From Hippasteria phrygiana (taxonomy: Eukaryota > Echinodermata > Asteroidea > Valvatida > Goniasteridae): a stretch of 64,000 bases of DNA. A program made the translations under genes and the position numbers. Below the pieces are notes generated by a model that was not told the DNA's origin, made no database searches, and was given only the letters and a program-made list of their open reading frames with translations. The stretch spans positions 124,001 to 188,000 of the forward strand of contig JAZGUH010000533.1 of the NCBI GenBank assembly GCA_037893225.1. Reading direction: 5' to 3'. Shown here in pieces: positions 37,040 through 50,722 of the stretch. Positions within the stretch are counted from its first letter, which is position 1. Each line of letters starts with the position of its first letter.

Positions 37040-39590
37040 TTGTGGAGAAAATTCAAACCTCGCAATGTTTATTTTCTTCCCGGCCACCATCTGTGTGCAG
37101 ATTACCTCTTATTTATTGCTCCATGCATGTCAAATTCCCTGGGGTATGGACTTGCTTTACTCATTCATAATTGCATGAAATATCAACCAAATTCAGTAAT
37201 TTTGACATGTATGGATAGCTTAGATCTGGCGCTACATGTTGCAATTATCGGCGGCTTCTTATAGTTAACACTTGTGGAGAAAATTCAAACCTCGCAATGT
37301 TTATTTTCTTTCCGGCCAACATCTGTGTACATATTACCGTCTATTTATTGCTCCATGCATGTCAAATTCCCTGGGGTATGGACTTGCTTTATTCATTCAT
37401 AATTGCATGAAATATCAACCAAATGCAGTAATTTTGACATGTATGGATAGCTTAGATCTGGCGCTACATGTTGCAATTATCGGCGGCTTCTTAGAGTTAA
37501 AACTTGTGGAGAAAATTCAAACCTCGCAATGTTAATTTTCTTTCCGGCCAACATCTGTGTACATGTTACCGTCTATTTATTGCTCCATGCATGTCAGATT
37601 CCCTGGGGTATGGACTTGCTTTACTCATTCATAATTGCATGAAATATCAACCAAATTCAGTAATTTTGACATGTATGGATAGCTTAGATCTGGCGCTACA
37701 TGTTGCAATTATCGGCGGCTTCTTAGAGTTAACACTTGTGGAGAAAATTCAAACCTCGCAATGTTTATTTTCTTCCCGGCCACCATCTGTGTGCAGATTA
37801 CCTCTTATTTATTGCTCCATGCATGTCAAATTCCCTGGGGTATGGACTTGCTTTACTCATTCATAATTGCATGAAATATCAACCAAATTCAGTAATTTTG
37901 ACATGTATGGATAGCTTAGATCTGGCGCTACATGTTGCAATTATCGGCGGCTTCTTAGAGTTAACACTTGTGGAGAAAATTCAAACCTCGCAATGTTTAT
38001 TTTCTTTCCGGCCAACATCTGTGTACATATTACCGTCTATTTATTGCTCCATGCATGTCAAATTCCCTAGGGTATGGACTTGCTTTATTCATTCATAATT
38101 GCATGAAATATCAACCAAATTCAGTAATTTTGACATGTATGGATAGCTTAGATCTGGCGCTACATGTTGCAATTATCGGCGGCTTCTTAGAGTTAACACT
38201 TGTGGAGAAAATTCAAACCTCGCAATGTTTATTTTCTTTCCGGCCAACATCTGTGTACATATTACCGTCTATTTATTGCTCCATGCATGTCAAATTCCCT
38301 GGGGTATGGACTTGCTTTATTCATTCATAATTGCATGAAATATCAACCAAATGCAGTAATTTTGACATGTATGGATAGCTTAGATCTGGCGCTACATGTT
38401 GCAATTATCGGCGGCTTCTTAGAGTTAAAACTTGTGGAGAAAATTCAAACCTCGCAATGTTTATTTTCTTTCCGGCCAACATCTGTGTACATGTTACCGT
38501 CTATTTATTGCTCCATGCATGTCAAATTCCCTGGGGTATGGACTTGCTTTACTCATTCATAATTGCATGAAATATCAACCAAATTCAGTAATTTTGACAT
38601 GTATGGATAGCTTAGATCTGGCGCTACATGTTGCAATTATCGGCGGCTTCTTAGAGTTAACACTTGTGGAGAAAATTCAAACCTCGCAATGTTTATTTTC
38701 TTCCCGGCCACCATCTGTGTGCAGATTACCTCTTATTTATTGCTCCATGCATGTCAAATTCCCTGGGGTATGGACTTGCTTTACTCATTCATAATTGCAT
38801 GAAATATCAACCAAATTCAGTAATTTTGACATGTATGGATAGCTTAGATCTGGCGCTACATGTTGCAATTATCGGCGGCTTCTTAGAGTTAACACTTGTG
38901 GAGAAAATTCAAACCTCGCAATGTTTATTTTCTTTCCGGCCAACATCTGTGTACATATTACCGTCTATTTATTGCTCCATGCATGTCAAATTCCCTAGGG
39001 TATGGACTTGCTTTATTCATTCATAATTGCATGAAATATCAACCAAATTCAGTAATTTTGACATGTATGGATAGCTTAGATCTGGCGCTACATGTTGCAA
39101 TTATCGGCGGCTTCTTAGAGTTAACACTTGTGGAGAAAATTCAAACCTCGCAATGTTTATTTTCTTCCCGGCCACCATCTGTGTGCAGATTACCTCTTAT
39201 TTATTGCTCCATGCATGTCAAATTCCCTGGGGTATGGACTTGCTTTACTCATTCATAATTGCATGAAATATCAACCAAATTCAGTAATTTTGACATGTAT
39301 GGATAGCTTAGATCTGGCGCTACATGTTACAATCATCGGCGGCTTCTTAGAGTTAAAACTTGTGGAGAAAATTCAAACCTCGCAATGTTTATTTTCTTTC
39401 CGGCCAACATCTGTGTACATGTTACCGTCTATTTATTGCTCCATGCCTGTCAAATTCCCTGGGGTATGACTTGCTTTACTCATTCATAATTGCATGAAAT
39501 ATCAACCAAATTCAGTAATTTTGACATGTATGGATAGCTTAGATCTGGCGCTACATGTTGCAATTATCGGCGGCTTCTTATAGTTAACAC

Positions 39591-42500
39591 TTGTGGAGAA
39601 AATTCAAACCTCGCAATGTTTATTTTCTTTCCGGCCAACATCTGTGTACATATTACCGTCTATTTATTGCTCCATGCATGTCAAATTCCCTGGGGTATGG
39701 ACTTGCTTTATTCATTCATAATTGCATGAAATATCAACCAAATGCAGTAATTTTGACATGTATGGATAGCTTAGATCTGGCGCTACATGTTGCAATTATC
39801 GGCGGCTTCTTAGAGTTAAAACTTGTGGAGAAAATGCAAACCTCGCAATGTTTATTTTCTTTCCGGCCAACATCTGTGTACATGTTACCGTCTATTTATT
39901 GCTCCATGCATGTCAAATTCCCTGGGGTATGGACTTGCTTTACTCATTCATAATTGCATGAAATATCAACCAAATTCAGTAATTTTGACATGTATGGATA
40001 GCTTAGATCTGGCGCTACATGTTGCAATTATCGGCGGCTTCTTAGAGTTAACACTTGTGGAGAAAATTCAAACCTCGCAATGTTTATTTTCTTCCCGGCC
40101 ACCATCTGTGTGCAGATTACCTCTTATTTATTGCTCCATGCATGTCAAATTCCCTGGGGTATGGACTTGCTTTACTCATTCATAATTGCATGAAATATCA
40201 ACCAAATTCAGTAATTTTGACATGTATGGATAGCTTAGATCTGGCGCTACATGTTGCAATTATCGGCGGCTTCTTAGAGTTAACACTTGTGGAGAAAATT
40301 CAAACCTCGCAATGTTTATTTTCTTTCCGGCCAACATCTGTGTACATATTACCGTCTATTTATTGCTGCATGCATGTCAAATTCCCTAGGGTATGGACTT
40401 GCTTTATTCATTCATAATTGCATGAAATATCAACCAAATGCAGTAATTTTGACATGTATGGATAGCTTAGATCTGGCGCTACATGTTGCAATTATCGGCG
40501 GCTTCTTAGAGTTAAAACTTGTGGAGAAAATTCAAACCTCGCAATGTTTATTTTCTTTCCGGCCAACATCTGTGTACATGTTACCGTCTATTTATTGCTC
40601 CATGCATGTCAAATTCCCTGGGGTATGGACTTGCTTTACTCATTCATAATTGCATGAAATATCAACCAAATTCAGTAATTTTGACATGTATGGATAGCTT
40701 AGATCTGGCGCTACATGTTGCAATTATCGGCGGCTTCTTAGAGTTAACACTTGTGGAGAAAATTCAAACCTCGCAATGTTTATTTTCTTTCCGGCCAACA
40801 TCTGTGTACATATTACCGTCTATTTATTGCTCCATGCATGTCAAATTCCCTAGGGTATGGACTTGCTTTATTCATTCATAATTGCATGAAATATCAACCA
40901 AATGCAGTAATTTTGACATGTATGGATAGCTTAGATCTGGCGCTACATGTTGCAATTATCGGCGGCTTCTTAGAGTTAAAACTTGTGGAGAAAATTCAAA
41001 CCTCGCAATGTTTATTTTCTTTCCGGCCAACATCTGTGTACATGTTACCGTCTATTTATTGCTCCATGCATGTCAAATTCCCTGGGGTATGGACTTGCTT
41101 TACTCATTCATAATTGCATGAAATATCAACCAAATTCAGTAATTTTGACATGTATGGATAGCTTAGATCTGGCGCTACATGTTGCAATTATCGGCGGCTT
41201 CTTAGAGTTAACACTTGTGGAGAAAATTCAAACCTCGCAATGTTTATTTTCTTTCCGGCCAACATCTGTGTACATATTACCGTCTATTTATTGCTCCATG
41301 CATGTCAAATTCCCTAGGGTATGGACTTGCTTTATTCATTCATAATTGCATGAAATATCAACCAAATGCAGTAATTTTGACATGTATGGATAGCTTAGAT
41401 CTGGCGCTACATGTTGCAATTATCGGCGGCTTCTTAGAGTTAAAACTTGTGGAGAAAATTCAAACCTCGCAATGTTTATTTTCTTTCCGGCCAACATCTG
41501 TGTACATGTTACCGTCTATTTATTGCTCCATGCATGTCAAATTCCCTGGGGTATGGACTTGCTTTACTCATTCATAATTGCATGAAATATCAACCAAATT
41601 CAGTAATTTTGACATGTATGGATAGCTTAGATCTGGCGCTACATGTTGCAATTATCGGCGGCTTCTTAGAGTTAACACTTGTGGAGAAAATTCAAACCTC
41701 GCAATGTTTATTTTCTTCCCGGCCACCATCTGTGTGCAGATTACCTCTTATTTATTGCTCCATGCATGTCAAATTCCCTGGGGTATGGACTTGCTTTACT
41801 CATTCATAATTGCATGAAATATCAACCAAATTCAGTAATTTTGACATGTATGGATAGCTTAGATCTGGCGCTACATGTTGCAATTATCGGCGGCTTCTTA
41901 GAGTTAACACTTGTGGAGAAAATTCAAACCTCGCAATGTTTATTTTCTTCCCGGCCACCATCTGTGTGCAGATTACCTCTTATTTATTGCTCCATGCATG
42001 TCAAATTCCCTGGGGTATGGACTTGCTTTACTCATTCATAATTGCATGAAATATCAACCAAATTCAGTAATTTTGACATGTATGGATAGCTTAGATCTGG
42101 CGCTACATGTTGCAATTATCGGCGGCTTCTTATAGTTAACACTTGTGGAGAAAATTCAAACCTCGCAATGTTTATTTTCTTTCCGGCCAACATCTGTGTA
42201 CATATTACCGTCTATTTATTGCTCCATGCATGTCAAATTCCCTGGGGTATGGACTTGCTTTATTCATTCATAATTGCATGAAATATCAACCAAATGCAGT
42301 AATTTTGACATGTATGGATAGCTTAGATCTGGCGCTACATGTTGCAATTATCGGCGGCTTCTTAGAGTTAAAACTTGTGGAGAAAATTCAAACCTCGCAA
42401 TGTTAATTTTCTTTCCGGCCAACATCTGTGTACATGTTACCGTCTATTTATTGCTCCATGCATGTCAGATTCCCTGGGGTATGGACTTGCTTTACTCATT

Positions 42501-44461
42501 CATAATTGCATGAAATATCAACCAAATTCAGTAATTTTGACATGTATGGATAGCTTAGATCTGGCGCTACATGTTGCAATTATCGGCGGCTTCTTAGAGT
42601 TAACACTTGTGGAGAAAATTCAAACCTCGCAATGTTTATTTTCTTCCCGGCCACCATCTGTGTGCAGATTACCTCTTATTTATTGCTCCATGCATGTCAA
42701 ATTCCCTGGGGTATGGACTTGCTTTACTCATTCATAATTGCATGAAATATCAACCAAATTCAGTAATTTTGACATGTATGGATAGCTTAGATCTGGCGCT
42801 ACATGTTGCAATTATCGGCGGCTTCTTAGAGTTAACACTTGTGGAGAAAATTCAAACCTCGCAATGTTTATTTTCTTTCCGGCCAACATCTGTGTACATA
42901 TTACCGTCTATTTATTGCTCCATGCATGTCAAATTCCCTGGGGTATGGACTTGCTTTATTCATTCATAATTGCATGAAATATCAACCAAATTCAGTAATT
43001 TTGACATGTATGGATAGCTTAGATCTGGCGCTACATGTTGCAATTATCGGCGGCTTCTTAGAGTTAACACTTGTGGAGAAAATTCAAACCTCGCAATGTT
43101 TATTTTCTTTCCGGCCAACATCTGTGTACATATTACCGTCTATTTATTGCTCCATGCATGTCAAATTCCCTGGGGTATGGACTTGCTTTATTCATTCATA
43201 ATTGCATGAAATATCAACCAAATGCAGTAATTTTGACATGTATGGATAGCTTAGATCTGGCGCTACATGTTGCAATTATCGGCGGCTTCTTAGAGTTAAA
43301 ACTTGTGGAGAAAATTCAAACCTCGCAATGTTTATTTTCTTTCCGGCCAACATCTGTGTACATGTTACCGTCTATTTATTGCTCCATGCATGTCAAATTC
43401 CCTGGGGTATGGACTTGCTTTACTCATTCATAATTGCATGAAATATCAACCAAATTCAGTAATTTTGACATGTATGGATAGCTTAGATCTGGCGCTACAT
43501 GTTGCAATTATCGGCGGCTTCTTAGAGTTAACACTTGTGGAGAAAATTCAAACCTCGCAATGTTTATTTTCTTCCCGGCCACCATCTGTGTGCAGATTAC
43601 CTCTTATTTATTGCTCCATGCATGTCAAATTCCCTGGGGTATGGACTTGCTTTACTCATTCATAATTGCATGAAATATCAACCAAATTCAGTAATTTTGA
43701 CATGTATGGATAGCTTAGATCTGGCGCTACATGTTGCAATTATCGGCGGCTTCTTAGAGTTAACACTTGTGGAGAAAATTCAAACCTCGCAATGTTTATT
43801 TTCTTTCCGGCCAACATCTGTGTACATATTACCGTCTATTTATTGCTCCATGCATGTCAAATTCCCTAGGGTATGGACTTGCTTTATTCATTCATAATTG
43901 CATGAAATATCAACCAAATTCAGTAATTTTGACATGTATGGATAGCTTAGATCTGGCGCTACATGTTGCAATTATCGGCGGCTTCTTAGAGTTAACACTT
44001 GTGGAGAAAATTCAAACCTCGCAATGTTTATTTTCTTCCCGGCCACCATCTGTGTGCAGATTACCTCTTATTTATTGCTCCATGCATGTCAAATTCCCTG
44101 GGGTATGGACTTGCTTTACTCATTCATAATTGCATGAAATATCAACCAAATTCAGTAATTTTGACATGTATGGATAGCTTAGATCTGGCGCTACATGTTA
44201 CAATCATCGGCGGCTTCTTAGAGTTAAAACTTGTGGAGAAAATTCAAACCTCGCAATGTTTATTTTCTTTCCGGCCAACATCTGTGTACATGTTACCGTC
44301 TATTTATTGCTCCATGCCTGTCAAATTCCCTGGGGTATGACTTGCTTTACTCATTCATAATTGCATGAAATATCAACCAAATTCAGTAATTTTGACATGT
44401 ATGGATAGCTTAGATCTGGCGCTACATGTTGCAATTATCGGCGGCTTCTTATAGTTAACAC
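39591..44461 (+). repeat. Block 20: 21-mer
   Basis: Starts: A1 39591, Bm 39823, C 40055, A1w 40287, B 40519, A1 40751, B 40983, A1 41215, B 41447, C 41679, Cs 41911, A1 42143, Bng 42375, C 42607, A2 42839 (102G), A1 43071 (102G), B 43303, C 43535, A2 43767, Ct 43999, D 44231. It contains a run of four A1-B dimers (40287-41678) and joins a block-10-like start to a block-19-like end. Confidence 0.89.
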
Positions 44462-46548
44462 TTGTGGAGAAAATTCAAACCTCGCAATGTTTATTTTCTT
44501 TCCGGCCAACATCTGTGTACATATTACCGTCTATTTATTGCTCCATGCATGTCAAATTCCCTGGGGTATGGACTTGCTTTATTCATTCATAATTGCATGA
44601 AATATCAACCAAATGCAGTAATTTTGACATGTATGGATAGCTTAGATCTGGCGCTACATGTTGCAATTATCGGCGGCTTCTTAGAGTTAAAACTTGTGGA
44701 GAAAATGCAAACCTCGCAATGTTTATTTTCTTTCCGGCCAACATCTGTGTACATGTTACCGTCTATTTATTGCTCCATGCATGTCAAATTCCCTGGGGTA
44801 TGGACTTGCTTTACTCATTCATAATTGCATGAAATATCAACCAAATTCAGTAATTTTGACATGTATGGATAGCTTAGATCTGGCGCTACATGTTGCAATT
44901 ATCGGCGGCTTCTTAGAGTTAACACTTGTGGAGAAAATTCAAACCTCGCAATGTTTATTTTCTTTCCGGCCACCATCTGTGTGCAGATTACCTCTTATTT
45001 ATTGCTCCATGCATGTCAAATTCCCTGGGGTATGGACTTGCTTTACTCATTCATAATTGCATGAAATATCAACCAAATTCAGTAATTTTGACATGTATGG
45101 ATAGCTTAGATCTGGCGCTACATGTTGCAATTATCGGCGGCTTCTTAGAGTTAACACTTGTGGAGAAAATTCAAACCTCGCAATGTTTATTTTCTTTCCG
45201 GCCAACATCTGTGTACATATTACCGTCTATTTATTGCTGCATGCATGTCAAATTCCCTTGGGTATGGACTTGCTTTATTCATTCATAATTGCATGAAATA
45301 TCAACCAAATGCAGTAATTTTGACATGTATGGATAGCTTAGATCTGGCGCTACATGTTGCAATTATCGGCGGCTTCTTAGAGTTAAAACTTGTGGAGAAA
45401 ATTCAAACCTCGCAATGTTTATTTTCTTTCCGGCCAACATCTGTGTACATGTTACCGTCTATTTATTGCTCCATGCATGTCAAATTCCCTGGGGTATGGA
45501 CTTGCTTTACTCATTCATAATTGCATGAAATATCAACCAAATTCAGTAATTTTGACATGTATGGATAGCTTAGATCTGGCGCTACATGATGCAATTATCG
45601 GCGGCTTCTTAGAGTTAACACTTGTGGAGAAAATTCAAACCTCGCAATGTTTATTTTCTTCCCGGCCACCATCTGTGTGCAGATTACCTCTTATTTATTG
45701 CTCCATGCATGTCAAATTCCCTGGGGTATGGACTTGCTTTACTCATTCATAATTGCATGAAATATCAACCAAATTCAGTAATTTTGACATGTATGGATAG
45801 CTTAGATCTGGCGCTACATGTTGCAATTATCGGCGGCTTCTTAGAGTTAACACTTGTGGAGAAAATTCAAACCTCGCAATGTTTATTTTCTTTCCGGCCA
45901 ACATCTGTGTACATATTACCGTCTATTTATTGCTCCATGCATGTCAAATTCCCTAGGGTATGGACTTGCTTTATTCATTCATAATTGCATGAAATATCAA
46001 CCAAATTCAGTAATTTTGACATGTATGGATAGCTTAGATCTGGCGCTACATGTTGCAATTATCGGCGGCTTCTTAGAGTTAACACTTGTGGAGAAAATTC
46101 AAACCTCGCAATGTTTATTTTCTTCCCGGCCACCATCTGTGTGCAGATTACCTCTTATTTATTGCTCCATGCATGTCAAATTCCCTGGGGTATGGACTTG
46201 CTTTACTCATTCATAATTGCATGAAATATCAACCAAATTCAGTAATTTTGACATGTATGGATAGCTTAGATCTGGCGCTACATGTTACAATCATCGGCGG
46301 CTTCTTAGAGTTAAAACTTGTGGAGAAAATTCAAACCTCGCAATGTTTATTTTCTTTCCGGCCAACATCTGTGTACATGTTACCGTCTATTTATTGCTCC
46401 ATGCCTGTCAAATTCCCTGGGGTATGACTTGCTTTACTCATTCATAATTGCATGAAATATCAACCAAATTCAGTAATTTTGACATGTATGGATAGCTTAG
46501 ATCTGGCGCTACATGTTGCAATTATCGGCGGCTTCTTATAGTTAACAC
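44462..46548 (+). repeat. Block 21: 9-mer with two rare markers, first copy
   Basis: Starts: A1 44462, Bm 44694, C 44926 (40T), A1w 45158 (private T at 45259), B 45390 (200A at base 45589), C 45622, A2 45854, Ct 46086, D 46318. The 40T C and the 200A B occur only here and in block 22. Confidence 0.92.
44926..45157 (+). repeat. C monomer with a non-C base at 40
   Basis: It has 40T with 48C, 58G and the rest of the C signature. It is read either as a switch at monomer 41-47 from A, B or D sequence, or as one C-to-T change at 40. The duplicate at 47013 shares it, so it predates the 2087-bp duplication. Confidence 0.84.
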
Positions 46549-48635
46549 TTGTGGAGAAAATTCAAACCTCGCAATGTTTATTTTCTTTCCGGCCAACATC
46601 TGTGTACATATTACCGTCTATTTATTGCTCCATGCATGTCAAATTCCCTGGGGTATGGACTTGCTTTATTCATTCATAATTGCATGAAATATCAACCAAA
46701 TGCAGTAATTTTGACATGTATGGATAGCTTAGATCTGGCGCTACATGTTGCAATTATCGGCGGCTTCTTAGAGTTAAAACTTGTGGAGAAAATGCAAACC
46801 TCGCAATGTTTATTTTCTTTCCGGCCAACATCTGTGTACATGTTACCGTCTATTTATTGCTCCATGCATGTCAAATTCCCTGGGGTATGGACTTGCTTTA
46901 CTCATTCATAATTGCATGAAATATCAACCAAATTCAGTAATTTTGACATGTATGGATAGCTTAGATCTGGCGCTACATGTTGCAATTATCGGCGGCTTCT
47001 TAGAGTTAACACTTGTGGAGAAAATTCAAACCTCGCAATGTTTATTTTCTTTCCGGCCACCATCTGTGTGCAGATTACCTCTTATTTATTGCTCCATGCA
47101 TGTCAAATTCCCTGGGGTATGGACTTGCTTTACTCATTCATAATTGCATGAAATATCAACCAAATTCAGTAATTTTGACATGTATGGATAGCTTAGATCT
47201 GGCGCTACATGTTGCAATTATCGGCGGCTTCTTAGAGTTAACACTTGTGGAGAAAATTCAAACCTCGCAATGTTTATTTTCTTTCCGGCCAACATCTGTG
47301 TACATATTACCGTCTATTTATTGCTGCATGCATGTCAAATTCCCTAGGGTATGGACTTGCTTTATTCATTCATAATTGCATGAAATATCAACCAAATGCA
47401 GTAATTTTGACATGTATGGATAGCTTAGATCTGGCGCTACATGTTGCAATTATCGGCGGCTTCTTAGAGTTAAAACTTGTGGAGAAAATTCAAACCTCGC
47501 AATGTTTATTTTCTTTCCGGCCAACATCTGTGTACATGTTACCGTCTATTTATTGCTCCATGCATGTCAAATTCCCTGGGGTATGGACTTGCTTTACTCA
47601 TTCATAATTGCATGAAATATCAACCAAATTCAGTAATTTTGACATGTATGGATAGCTTAGATCTGGCGCTACATGATGCAATTATCGGCGGCTTCTTAGA
47701 GTTAACACTTGTGGAGAAAATTCAAACCTCGCAATGTTTATTTTCTTCCCGGCCACCATCTGTGTGCAGATTACCTCTTATTTATTGCTCCATGCATGTC
47801 AAATTCCCTGGGGTATGGACTTGCTTTACTCATTCATAATTGCATGAAATATCAACCAAATTCAGTAATTTTGACATGTATGGATAGCTTAGATCTGGCG
47901 CTACATGTTGCAATTATCGGCGGCTTCTTAGAGTTAACACTTGTGGAGAAAATTCAAACCTCGCAATGTTTATTTTCTTTCCGGCCAACATCTGTGTACA
48001 TATTACCGTCTATTTATTGCTCCATGCATGTCAAATTCCCTAGGGTATGGACTTGCTTTATTCATTCATAATTGCATGAAATATCAACAAAATTCAGTAA
48101 TTTTGACATGTATGGATAGCTTAGATCTGGCGCTACATGTTGCAATTATCGGCGGCTTCTTAGAGTTAACACTTGTGGAGAAAATTCAAACCTCGCAATG
48201 TTTATTTTCTTCCCGGCCACCATCTGTGTGCAGATTACCTCTTATTTATTGCTCCATGCATGTCAAATTCCCTGGGGTATGGACTTGCTTTACTCATTCA
48301 TAATTGCATGAAATATCAACCAAATTCAGTAATTTTGACATGTATGGATAGCTTAGATCTGGCGCTACATGTTGCAATCATCGGCGGCTTCTTAGAGTTA
48401 AAACTTGTGGAGAAAATTCAAACCTCGCAATGTTTATTTTCTTTCCGGCCAACATCTGTGTACATGTTACCGTCTATTTATTGCTCCATGCCTGTCAAAT
48501 TCCCTGGGGTATGACTTGCTTTACTCATTCATAATTGCATGAAATATCAACCAAATTCAGTAATTTTGACATGTATGGATAGCTTAGATCTGGCGCTACA
48601 TGTTGCAATTATCGGCGGCTTCTTATAGTTAACAC
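46549..48635 (+). repeat. Block 22: 9-mer with two rare markers, second copy
   Basis: Starts: A1 46549, Bm 46781, C 47013 (40T), A1w 47245, B 47477 (200A at base 47676), C 47709, A2 47941 (private A at 48089), Cv 48173, D 48405. It matches block 21 at a 2087-bp offset except at 45259, at 48089 and in Cv versus Ct. Confidence 0.92.
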
Positions 48636-50722
48636 TTGTGGAGAAAATTCAAACCTCGCAATGTTTATTTTCTTTCCGGCCAACATCTGTGTACATATTA
48701 CCGTCTATTTATTGCTCCATGCATGTCAAATTCCCTGGGGTATGGACTTGCTTTATTCATTCATAATTGCATGAAATATCAACCAAATGCAGTAATTTTG
48801 ACATGTATGGATAGCTTAGATCTGGCGCTACATGTTGCAATTATCGGCGGCTTCTTAGAGTTAACACTTGTGGAGAAAATTCAAACCTCGCAATGTTTAT
48901 TTTCTTTCCGGCCAACATCTGTGTACATATTACCGTCTATTTATTGCTCCATGCATGTCAAATTCCCTAGGGTATGGACTTGCTTTATTCATTCATAATT
49001 GCATGAAATATCAACCAAATGCAGTAATTTTGACATGTATGGATAGCTTAGATCTGGCGCTACATGTTGCAATTATCGGCGGCTTCTTAGAGTTAACACT
49101 TGTGGAGAAAATTCAAACCTCGCAATGTTTATTTTCTTTCCGGCCAACATCTGTGTACATATTACCGTCTATTTATTGCTCCATGCATGTCAAATTCCCT
49201 AGGGTATGGACTTGCTTTATTCATTCATAATTGCATGAAATATCAACCAAATGCAGTAATTTTGACATGTATGGATAGCTTAGATCTGGCGCTACATGTT
49301 GCAATTATCGGCGGCTTCTTAGAGTTAAAACTTGTGGAGAAAATTCAAACCTCGCAATGTTTATTTTCTTTCCGGCCAACATCTGTGTACATGTTACCGT
49401 CTATTTATTGCTCCATGCATGTCAAATTCCCTGGGGTATGGACTTGCTTTACTCATTCATAATTGCATGAAATATCAACCAAATTCAGTAATTTTGACAT
49501 GTATGGATAGCTTAGATCTGGCGCTACATGTTGCAATTATCGGCGGCTTCTTAGAGTTAACACTTGTGGAGAAAATTCAAACCTCGCAATGTTTATTTTC
49601 TTCCCGGCCACCATCTGTGTGCAGATTACCTCTTATTTATTGCTCCATGCATGTCAAATTCCCTGGGGTATGGACTTGCTTTACTCATTCATAATTGCAT
49701 GAAATATCAACCAAATTCAGTAATTTTGACATGTATGGATAGCTTAGATCTGGCGCTACATGTTGCAATTATCGGCGGCTTCTTAGAGTTAACACTTGTG
49801 GAGAAAATTCAAACCTCGCAATGTTTATTTTCTTCCCGGCCACCATCTGTGTGCAGATTACCTCTTATTTATTGCTCCATGCATGTCAAATTCCCTGGGG
49901 TATGGACTTGCTTTACTCATTCATAATTGCATGAAATATCAACCAAATTCAGTAATTTTGACATGTATGGATAGCTTAGATCTGGCGCTACATGTTGCAA
50001 TTATCGGCGGCTTCTTATAGTTAACACTTGTGGAGAAAATTCAAACCTCGCAATGTTTATTTTCTTTCCGGCCAACATCTGTGTACATATTACCGTCTAT
50101 TTATTGCTCCATGCATGTCAAATTCCCTAGGGTATGGACTTGCTTTATTCATTCATAATTGCATGAAATATCAACCAAATTCAGTAATTTTGACATGTAT
50201 GGATAGCTTAGATCTGGCGCTACATGTTGCAATTATCGGCGGCTTCTTAGAGTTAACACTTGTGGAGAAAATTCAAACCTCGCAATGTTTATTTTCTTCC
50301 CGGCCACCATCTGTGTGCAGATTACCTCTTATTTATTGCTCCATGCATGTCAAATTCCCTGGGGTATGGACTTGCTTTACTCATTCATAATTGCATGAAA
50401 TATCAACCAAATTCAGTAATTTTGACATGTATGGATAGCTTAGATCTGGCGCTACATGTTACAATCATCGGCGGCTTCTTAGAGTTAAAACTTGTGGAGA
50501 AAATTCAAACCTCGCAATGTTTATTTTCTTTCCGGCCAACATCTGTGTACATGTTACCGTCTATTTATTGCTCCATGCCTGTCAAATTCCCTGGGGTATG
50601 ACTTGCTTTACTCATTCATAATTGCATGAAATATCAACCAAATTCAGTAATTTTGACATGTATGGATAGCTTAGATCTGGCGCTACATGTTGCAATTATC
50701 GGCGGCTTCTTATAGTTAACAC
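48636..50722 (+). repeat. Block 23: 9-mer A3-A3-A1-B-C-Cs-A2-Ct-D
   Basis: Starts: A3 48636 (102G), A3 48868 (102A), A1 49100, B 49332, C 49564, Cs 49796, A2 50028, Ct 50260, D 50492. The same nine-monomer order recurs at 51187-53273 with a 2551-bp offset. Cs followed by A2 is unusual and occurs only in these two copies. Confidence 0.91.

Larger units (their letters stand above)
35416..39590 (+). repeat. Block 19: 18-mer where the 5564-bp phase breaks down
   Basis: Starts: A3 35416, B/A1 hybrid 35648, B 35880 (private G at 36041), A1 36112, B 36344, C 36576, C 36808 (88C), Cs 37040, A1 37272, Bng 37504, C 37736, A2 37968, A1 38200 (102G), B 38432, C 38664, A2 38896, Ct 39128, D 39360. The start follows blocks 13 and 16, but from 36576 the order is C-C-Cs instead of A1-Cs. 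Confidence 0.9.
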
